Of a stretch of 39,728 bases of DNA, positions 32,169-39,728 are shown piece by piece. Position numbers and translations under genes: made by a program. The notes below the pieces were generated by a model that did not search any database, had not been told where the DNA came from, and saw only the letters and a list, made by a program, of their open reading frames with translations. Source of the DNA: Welwitschia mirabilis (Eukaryota; Gnetophyta; Gnetopsida; Welwitschiales); NCBI GenBank assembly GCA_051453625.1, contig JBOZIK010000001.1, positions 65,337,336-65,377,063 of the forward strand, written 5' to 3'. The first letter of the stretch is position 1, and every line of letters begins with the position of its first letter.

Positions 32169-32790
32169 AAAAGGATGAGTTGATGTTATGGATTAGCCCT
32201 CTGTGTAGAACCCTATATGTGGGGTTAGCTGAGTAAAATTTACTTTGCATCAATCAGTAGTCAGATTAGCTGGAATATTTAAAATGGTACAATATACTTA
32301 ATAATACTAAGTCCTATCAGTTGAGTGTATATGCATACTCCCAAGCCCATGAATATCTATTATAACTATAATATGAGATGAAAGAATCACTATCTCGTGG
32401 TCTCATATAAAGGTAATAATCATATCTTGTAATTGACCATGAGCATCTGGTTACCTATCGCTATGCATGATGTCATAGAACTCCCTTGTCTCTGATATGT
32501 AGTAAAGTCCATGCACATCTATAATCCATCTGAGCTATGAATATGTCAATATTTGATCCATGTCAGGCTCAATACGACTTATAAAATTGTTAAAATATCA
32601 CTGGACACAGATATTAGCTGTCTGAATAGTTAAGGAATGACTGTGCTAAGGTGGTAGATCTGCAAGCTCTACACGGTCCATCCCTAACTCAACTAGAGGG
32701 TTCACCTCCTACTCTACTACTTTAGCCTTCTCCTTGGCCTATCTAGCTCTATGCGTACGACGCCTACTCAATCAGAGACCCAAAAAAAAC
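32169..32790 (-). pseudogene. N-terminal part of the envelope-position ORF (right contig copy)
   Basis: Duplicate of the first half of the 29362-30650 ORF, from the basic start (RRRTHRAR, AKEKAKVVE) to HNINSSF at the gap edge. The same pyrimidine tract and AG precede it (TTTTTTTTGGGTCTCTGATT...GTAG). Confidence 0.7.
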
Positions 32791-34170
32791 ATCATGTGAG
32801 AATAAAAAGACATGTCAAAAACATTACATGGATGCATATAATGATCCCTAAAAATCAATAAAAACTGTAAAAAGTATTAAAAATATGTCTTGCTCTCTCT
32901 AAAAGTTGCAATGCATCCTGAATTACCTAAATATGTAAAGAAAAATGGAAAATACGTAAAAAATTTAGAAATTGTATTTTTAGTAGATCCCACATGAAGA
33001 AAAATTCGAAGTGCTTAAATAAAGAAAAATCTAATCTAACATAAGTATATAAGACATTGAATTGATTAATTTTGCCTAAAGGATCACTATATGTTGATCT
33101 ACGGTTTGCAAAAAAATGAGTGTGAAAGATGGATATTTAAAAATACATCATAAAAGACATAAATATTCATAACTTGAAAAATATGCAATGAAATTTAAAT
33201 ACTTAAGTCTGAAATCAAAGAGTGTGAAAAACTGAGTGATATAGATGAAAACTATGTGTCAAAAGGCTGAAAAACTGCAGAAAAAAGTAAAAAATAGGAG
33301 AAGAGGAAAACATACCTCATTTTTGAAAATTTACTAATATTTGACAAATATAGACACAAAATCTAGTGGGACAATTTCCAGAATGCTGATATAAGCTAAA
33401 GGGGTCATCATCTCTTAAAGGAATGGGTAAAACAATGAAGAAATAAGGAAAAGTATTTGGGCCACAATTTTAATGCACTATCACCCAATCACATTGTATG
33501 AATGACAGCCCTAGGATGATTCTCAGAAAAAATTAGGCTATCATCCATCTAGTATCATCTAGATGATCAGGTGGATGATAAAGTATTAAAAAGATTTTCA
33601 GAAATGAAAATGTCAGCTAGAAAACTAACGTTTAGATATGATCATTTAACTATTAGTTCTGAACAGAAAAACTTAGAAAGACAGAAAATTAAACAGAAAA
33701 CCAAAAGAAAAAGGATGAACACATAAGAAAAAAAAATAATGGCTAAAGAAAATAGACTACCTAAGCTGAAACCTACAAGAAAAACTACATAAATGTGCCC
33801 AAATAGAAAAGAAAGGCAAGATAAACTCATAATCTCATAAGTTATAAGGGAACTCATAAAAACTAGGAAAATAAAAGAATGTTCTTTTTGATTTTCAAAT
33901 GCTCAATTTAAAATGATATAACCTAAAAGAATAGCAATAAAACTATTAAATTATTAAGGTCCTATGAAATAATGAGAAAATGTATAAATAACTTTAAAAT
34001 CCTAAACTCAAAAATTGAAGAAACATAAAGTAAAAATAGACACAAGGAACAAGAAGAAGATTATTTACCTATCCTAAGCACTAACCTAGCAAACTCCCAA
34101 CGAAGACATCATAACTTCACCTGAGCAAATATGCATAACAAAATGTATATACTTCATAAAGTTCACTCAA

Positions 34171-35230
34171 AGAATCAGTAGTTATGGCACTACTCCAAAG
34201 CTTCAAATGCATAAAATAATAAATGTCAAAACCAAAAGTTACTTAAAATGAACTCACCTACTCTCACCTCACAAACACACCTGAATCTTTAAAAGTGGAA
34301 TTACCAAGTAGGAATACTAAGAGTCTTGAAAACAAGAAATGCTTTTGATAATACTAGAAATACTACTGATTTCATAGCCTCATAATTTATTACAACTTTT
34401 TCCATAATGAGGCAAGTGCAACCACTGTTAGGAGAGTAGGGACCCGTGAAGCATTTCCAACTAAATACCTAGTGGAGTTCCCATACCTCTTAATAATACC
34501 AAAAGTTTCTTTTAAAAATATTTACCTAATGTGGTAGGACATCATGGTGACCATGTATTTTTATTTGAAGCACAAAATATAATAGATTATGGTCATTATT
34601 TCTTTTTTTTTTGAAAAATTCCCATATGATCACACACTCAAAAAGATGAAGATGAATAAGTGAGATAAAAAATAGAAAAAAATACTTCAAAACAATCCAA
34701 GACCTTAACATATTGAAAAAGGCACAAGAAACTAAGGCATTTTTCTTAAAATGAAGTACATAAACATGGGGATGTCTCAAGATTAGGTAAATCTAATATT
34801 ACCGCTATAAATGCCCAAGTATGAATACTAATCATGAAACTTCATAAAGCAATATANNNNNNNNNNNNNNNNNNNNNNNNNNNNNNNNNNNNNNNNNNNN
34901 NNNNNNNNNNNNNNNNNNNNNNNNNNNNNNNNNNNNNNNNNNNNNNNNNNNNNNNNACTCAAAAAGACGAATGTAAATAAGTGAGATAAAAAACAGAAAA
35001 GAATATTTCAAAACAATCCAAGACATTAACATATTGAAAAAGGCATAAGAAACTAAGGCATTTTTCTTAAAATGAAGTACATAAACATGGGAATGTCTTA
35101 AGATTGGGTAAATCTAGTATTACCACTATAAATGCCCAAGTATGAATACTAATCATGAAACTTTATAAAGCAATATACAAGTCAAGTTTAAAATATGATT
35201 AGGTAACATCATAATATCAACAAAAAAAGT
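34171..35230. other. Non-coding region downstream of integrase
   Basis: AT-rich with no domain. It holds a GC-richer phrase GTAGGGACCCGTGAAGC at about 34436-34453 and a 221-nt gap-edge duplication. The minus-strand open frames at 34526-34780 and 34832-35032 are low-complexity Phe/Leu-rich translations. Confidence 0.5.
34636..35177. repeat. 221-nt gap-edge duplication
   Basis: 34636-34856 and 34957-35177 match with a few percent differences and abut the 100-N gap on both sides. Confidence 0.85.
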
Positions 35231-35239
35231 AGGCTAAGA

Positions 35240-36559
35240 AAAAACTCAGATAGGAATAGGGAGGAGGTCCTCCTCATTGAGGGGAACCTTCAAAACAATC
35301 ACTTCTATCATGTTCACAGTTACTTCTAAAGATCATTATTATAATTTCAACCATTTTCTATTAACCTTCTAAATCTCTCTAGTCTTTAAGTCTAAAATAT
35401 TAACTAAATCATTAGGATGCAGTTTTTCTATAAGATAAGGACCTTATCATTTAGAGGTTAACTTGTTATTCAATGATGAACTCTAGTGTTGTATAACAAA
35501 ACAAGTTGACCATGTTTAAACTTTGTATGAAATATCTTTTTATCATGTTTGGACTTTGCTTGAGCTTTATAAATTAATTGATGATATATGGCATGAGTTC
35601 TTTTTTCATCAAGATGATTTAATTGGGATAATTTATATTTAAGGTTTTTATGAAAAACTATAAGATTAAGTTGATGAGATGTACAATAAGAATTATAACA
35701 TACATCAATAGGTAATACACAAACTTGATCATACACAAGTTTATAAGGTGAAAAACTACAAGAAGTTTTCTAATTAGTATGGTAAGCTCAAAGTATATCA
35801 TTAATTTTAGAAGCTCAAGACTTTTTATTAATAGAGATAAGTTTTTGTAACTTTTTTTTAATTTCTCTTTTAGCATTTTCAGCTTGTCCATTAGTTTGAG
35901 GATGATAAGTATAAGCTACTCTATGTTCTATTTCAATAGATAAAAAAAGTTTCCTAAAAATATAATTAATGAAATAAGTATCCTAATTACTAATGATAAC
36001 TCTAGGAAAATCACATCTTTAAAAGATATGAGTTCTAAAAAAATAATAAATAGTTCAGGTATCATTCAAAAAAGTAGGTATGACTTTAACTCATGTAGTC
36101 ACATAATCCATAGCCACTAAAATATAATTCTTATCAGAAAAAAGTTGGGTGAATAAGGCCTATGAAATTAATACCCCAATAATTAAAAGGGTCACACTCA
36201 AGAATAGGTCTAAGAAGCATTTACTATGAATGAACAAGACTACCATAATGCTAATAAGGATTAGACCTTCTAGCAAAATTAAAAGAATCATAAAAAAGAG
36301 TCAATCAGTAAAAACTAGAATGGAGATTTTCATCGCTGTTTTAGGTCCACTAAAGTGTCCTCCACAAATACCACCATGATAGAGATAAAGGATTTTAAGT
36401 ATCTCCCAATCATAACCACTTGTTCTATGGAGAAAAGGTTTGCATTGATTATAGGTCTAATGTTGTGGTGTTTTCATGGACACAAGATACTTAACAATGT
36501 CTGCATATAAGAAGGAGGATGAGAAGAAGATACAGTAAAACGATACTCATTAGGAAAGA
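35240..36559 (-). pseudogene. Ty3/gypsy integrase, decayed
   Basis: Integrase inserts the element's DNA copy into the genome. Minus strand, in order: the zinc-finger histidines in YHGGICGGHFSG (about 36380-36350), with the Cys pair degraded (SNPY); LLRPILECDPF, then WGINFIG near 36160, where the first catalytic Asp of the usual WGIDFIG is Asn; the YHPQTNGQA motif (35907-35881) of the catalytic core; SPYKLVYDQVCVLPIDV; QGxLVLLYNTRV; and the C-terminal GPY/F module, with GPYLI at 35443-35429 and KVNRKWLKL after it. Frames switch several times and stops are frequent, so no active enzyme is possible. A 100-N gap separates it from RNase H. Confidence 0.9.
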
Positions 36560-36659
36560 NNNNNNNNNNNNNNNNNNNNNNNNNNNNNNNNNNNNNNNNN
36601 NNNNNNNNNNNNNNNNNNNNNNNNNNNNNNNNNNNNNNNNNNNNNNNNNNNNNNNNNNN

Positions 36660-37190
36660 GAAAGAAATCATTAATGATAGAATCATTTGGAGGCGAAGAA
36701 AGACGAGATAAGTGATCAGTAATATAATTATGTTTTCCTACTTTATCTATTACGGTCAAGTTAAAATCTTGCATAAGAGGATCCATCTAACCAAACATGC
36801 ACTAGAGTCTTTCTTGGTGATGAGATAACGAATGGAAGCATGGTTAGTATAAACATTTGTATGAAAGCCTAAAAGATAGTTTCTAAGAAAATTAAGGCAA
36901 AAAATAATGGCTATCATCTCTATTTCTATGGTGGTATAATTCGTTTGAGCTGTAGATAAAGATTTGCTAAGCTAAGATATAATGTAAAAATAATTTTTAC
37001 ATTTTTGATAAAAAACCCCACCTATAGCAAAATCATTCACATTGCACATATGTCTAAAATCTTTTTCTCAATTAAGTCTCATTACTATAGGAGCATAAAA
37101 AAGTTTACATTTAATCCTTTTAAAAGCAAGTTGACAAGATTTGTTCCATTCAAATTTGACTTTTTCCTCTAGTAACAAGTAAAGGGGTTT
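36660..37190 (-). pseudogene. Ty3/gypsy RNase H, decayed
   Basis: Follows RT in the same frame. The CNVNDFAIGGVFYQ segment (about 37045-37005) contains the first catalytic Asp region, and the second acidic motif is in NYTTIEIEMIAI (about 36940-36905). HASIRYLITKKDSSACLVRW ends near 36785. A one-base shift then continues the tether: LMQDFNLTVIDKVGKHNYI, then DHLSRLSSPPNDSI up to the gap. Few stops. It degrades RNA of the RNA/DNA hybrid during reverse transcription. Confidence 0.9.
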
Positions 37191-37960
37191 ATAGATATTA
37201 CCATAATCATGAATAAATTAATGGTAAAAACCATAATAACTAAGAAATGATCTAACATATTTAACATTTATAAGGGGACTTAGGTTTTAAACAACATCAA
37301 CTTTAGAAGTATCCATCCTAATCCCCTCTTTTGAAATATGGCGACCTAAAATAATTCCACTTTCTACAAGAAATAAACTCTTCTCGTAACTCAAGTATAG
37401 TCCACTAGAATTACAATGATCTAAGACTTTATATAATTAATATAAAATTAGTTCAAATGTTTTAGCATAAATAGATAAGTCATCCATAAAAATATCAATG
37501 AAATCCTCAAGCATACTAGAAAAGATACCCATCATAGCACACTGAAAAGTACTAGGAGCATTACAAAGTTTAAAAGGTATATGTCTAGAAGTAAAAGTAC
37601 TAAAGGGAGAATTAAAAGTGGTTTTGGCTTGGTCCTCACTAGCAATGCAAACCTAGTTGCAACCACTATAATCATTAAGAAAATAGTAAAAAGCATAACT
37701 CTGAATCCTATCTAAAGTCTGATCAAGAAAAGGCCAAGAATAGTATTCTTTTTGGTTATTTAGTTTTCTAAAGTCTATGCACATTCTCTATTTTCCACCT
37801 TTTTTAGGAACTACCATCAAGGGGATAACCCACTCATTATTAGTAATTGAATAAATGATTTCAGCATCCATTAATTTCATAATTTCATCTTTGACAATTT
37901 GTTTAAGGGCTAGAATGAGTCTATGTCGGGGTTACCTCATAAGTTTAGCATTTTCTTTAA
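37191..37960 (-). pseudogene. Ty3/gypsy reverse transcriptase, decayed but frame-preserved
   Basis: Minus strand, one continuous frame with about five stops: NNEWVIPLMVVPKKGG (37846-37796), RMCIDFRKLN, LDRIQSYAFYYFLNDYSGCN, then IASEDQAKTTF, PFKLCNAPSTFQ, and the catalytic box FMDD at 37490-37479 (YxDD family; gypsy elements often have (I/F)VDD or (F)MDD). Then come LGRHISKEGIRMD and VKYVRSFLSYYGFYH, the RT thumb and connection. Stops at CAA/CAG/TGG-type positions suggest C-to-T decay. No frameshift was noticed across about 375 codons of RT plus RNase H, so it is younger than the copia and LINE remnants. Confidence 0.92.
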
Positions 37961-38560
37961 GGTAGATTTTATGTTGAATAATCAAAGGATGAATGGATAT
38001 CAAATTGTTATGGACCAAGTGAATGCATTTATCTTATATTGCAGAAGAGAGATTAGACTCAATTCTTGTTGAGGGGTAAGGTTTTTATTGATGAACAAAG
38101 GTTTGTTCAAGTCATTATTCAAGAACATGGATTTTAGTTCACTGTTTAAAGGTTTTAGATTTAGATTTAAGCTTATATTTTTATTTCCTATAAAATTTAT
38201 AGAGAAATAGACTTCATCTTAGAATGTTATCCAAATATGAGTAGTGGATGACCACCCTTAAAATAGGAAATCTCAAGTCTGCTAAAATCTTGGACTTCTG
38301 CATAGTTGATAGACTCAGACTCTCTACTCTCTTTGATAAGAAACTTTAGTTTTAAAATGGTTAAAATTAAGTTAATCTTCAAAAACATACAAGTTATCCA
38401 TTTCTATTTGGTCATCAAACAATGTTGGTTTATGAAGCATGGACCATCTTTCCTCAAGTGAACAATGCTGTAAAAATAGAGTTGGCTTAATTTATTCCTC
38501 CACATTCAAATTGTCATCTAAATATATTTTAGCTATATTAAAAACTCTTATTAAAGGATT
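37961..38560 (-). pseudogene. Linker between protease and RT of the gypsy element
   Basis: Minus-strand coding remnant, poorly conserved as usual for this part. Readable words include PRHRLILALKQIVKDEIMK (about 37930-37875) and KIYLKENAKLM just upstream, the customary lead-in to RT. Several stops. Confidence 0.6.
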
Positions 38561-38941
38561 CTTATTTCTAAATAACACTCAATTAAACTAGTTCTTGTAT
38601 CTATAACACAGTGAGTTGTTACATAGAAAGATCTACCTACAAGTAAAAGATATCCACTATTGTACTCAACTTTTATAATGACAACATTAATGGGGTATAT
38701 AGTTTATTCTATCTAAATATTCAAGTCCTTAATCATACCTAATGATTTCTTAACAAATAAATTAACTTGTTCTAAGATAATCTGTGTAGTTCTACTCTTT
38801 TTTCTAACCTAAGTCTCTAACAAATGTATAAGAATATGATGTTAACGCTAGTTCCAATATCTATTAAGGCCTTCTTAATATTATGGTTTTCTTCTAAAGT
38901 AATACTCATAGTTGCCACTCTTAGATCTTTAAAATTTAGAT
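38561..38941 (-). pseudogene. Ty3/gypsy protease (retropepsin), decayed
   Basis: The minus strand shows KKALIDIGTSVNI with the active-site D-x-G as GATATTGGA (38861-38853; usual DTG/DLG). After a frame change comes EYNSGYLLLVGRSFYVTTHC, then VIDTRTSLIE (about 38690-38575), the C-terminal LLLGRPF...A..VID segment of gypsy proteases. It would process the polyprotein. The two halves lie in different frames. A 17-N gap is immediately upstream (38942-38958). Confidence 0.85.
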
Positions 38942-38958
38942 NNNNNNNNNNNNNNNNN

Positions 38959-39728
38959 ATTGATTTAGAAAGACTTTATTAGGGATGACACGTTTTTGCT
39001 TTCTTCTAATCAAGTCTTTCCATAGCTTTGAATACTTTGCCTTTTCTTGCAAAAGTTTTCAAAATGGAAAGTTGATATTTACATTTTGCATTAAGTATTT
39101 TAAATAATCATTAAAAATAAGGTCTATGTTAGGCCTATACATAGTGTAGTAGGTTTCTTGTGTGAAGAATTTTTCTTTTTATTACTTAATGGAGAAGGGA
39201 AAGAATGGTTTTCTAAGATTTTTATGTTCTATTCTCTATTATTTTTACCACTTTATGATGTTGAAGCCTTATGGGTAGAGGAGATGTATCATTTCCACTT
39301 CTTATCACTTCTTTATAATCTTTTATAACTTCGTTTGAATTTGGTAAAGATTGAGTAACAAGAGACCTTTGTAATCTTTAATTAGAAAGTATAGTTTGCT
39401 GTAATATACTCATAAGGCTTTCAATGTTGGTATTTGTCGTTCCAATGTTTGAGTTTATTTTTCCTTAGGATTTTCTCAACTCTTCAATAGAATTCTTAAG
39501 ATGATTACTTTGATTTTAGGAGTTGGATGAGATTGCTAAGTTATTTAAGTTATTATATTGGAAGTTGATGTTCTCAAATCTTTTGTTAAAAGGTTGGAAG
39601 TTAGGATGGTTTGTTTGAAAATTTTTGGAGCTGGGTTATTCACTCATTTTAGGTTGAAAGTTGTTGTAATTTTAGACTTATTTTTTATTTTGTTTTTGGT
39701 TGTAGCTTGAATACCTCTAGTTAAAAGC
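38959..39728 (-). pseudogene. Ty3/gypsy gag C-terminal part, cut by window end
   Basis: Minus strand. Asn/Gln-rich sequence (NYNNFQPKM, SSKNFQTNHPNFQPFNKRFEN) is followed by helical segments (NHLKNSIEELRKS, ESLMSILQQTILSN) and SLPNSNEVIKDYKEVI. This composition and order match the tail of gypsy Gag between the zinc knuckle and protease. About five stops in one frame. The zinc knuckle and N-terminus lie beyond the window. Confidence 0.7.

Larger units (their letters stand above)
30042..34170. repeat. 2.0-kb gap-edge duplication
   Basis: 30042-32068 and 32169-34170 are the same sequence with a few percent substitutions and small indels, flush with the 100-N gap 32069-32168. They are probably two contigs carrying the same locus, two haplotypes, or two family members wrongly joined. 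Confidence 0.9.
19119..38958. other. Remaining N gaps without clear flush duplication
   Basis: Runs at 19119-19218, 19657-19662, 20029-20223, 23089-23188, 26453-26552, 36560-36659 and 38942-38958 show no or only trivial edge overlap (6 nt at 36554/36660; about 8 nt at 23081/23189). Runs of exactly 100 are presumably of unknown true size. Confidence 0.8.
27834..39728 (-). mobile_element. Ty3/gypsy element, minus strand, runs off the right end
   Basis: Order on the minus strand from the right: gag tail (39728-38960), protease (38940-38560), RT (37930-37200), RNase H (37190-36680), integrase (36480-35240), A-rich spacer, envelope-position ORF, then the LTR at 27833. This is the gag-pro-RT-RH-INT-extra ORF order of Athila/Tat-type gypsy elements. 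Apparent length is inflated by four gaps and three large gap-edge duplications (about 3.2 kb). All genes are interrupted, but frames are largely preserved. No clear polypurine tract was found next to the 27833 LTR start. Confidence 0.75.

Overview
The window reads as plant nuclear DNA, most likely from a seed plant with a large repeat-rich genome (a gymnosperm would fit, but nothing seen here proves it). It is AT-rich, carries plant Ty1/copia, Ty3/gypsy and LINE remnants in advanced decay, and holds a plant-specific dirigent gene. It is draft assembly: 17 runs of N total about 2.5 kb. At nine of them the sequence just before the gap is repeated just after it, flush with both gap edges, so about 3.7 kb of apparent duplication is probably unmerged contig ends.

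Layout: 1-960 is LTR-like sequence with a minus-strand TATA box. 1307-2740 is a plus-strand Ty1/copia RT/RNase H remnant ending in a polypurine tract and a candidate 3' LTR (2742-3392) with three tandem units of about 128 bp. 3393-8030 has no recognisable gene, but contains several exact short tandem duplications (6.6-7.65 kb). 8040-9720 is a gene-like island of higher GC with the one intact gene, a secreted dirigent protein on the minus strand (8930-9490). 9720-12100 is plain AT-rich DNA. 12120-12500 is a cluster of AGATGTCT/AGACATCT motifs interrupted by an old LTR retrotransposon (12501-23639; LTRs about 915 bp, TSD CATTT). That element carries decayed minus-strand gag-like and protease-like sequence, and near its other end a long decayed coiled-coil ORF with proline-rich and Lys/Arg-rich stretches. 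Another LTR fragment, a CT microsatellite and a five-copy hairpin repeat sit inside it. 24790-26108 is the 3' end of a minus-strand LINE.

26109-39728 is dominated by minus-strand Ty3/gypsy sequence: gag tail, protease, RT, RNase H, integrase with GPY/F module, then a long A-rich spacer and an envelope-position ORF (29362-30650). A 1.09 kb LTR at 26741-27833 is followed by a decayed tRNA-Asp-type primer binding site, which points to an Athila/Tat-type element. The retroelement ORFs are full of stop codons, and only the dirigent gene looks functional. It probably acts alone in phenoxy-radical coupling in the cell wall. No tRNA, rRNA or CRISPR was seen, and no second intact host gene was recognised.
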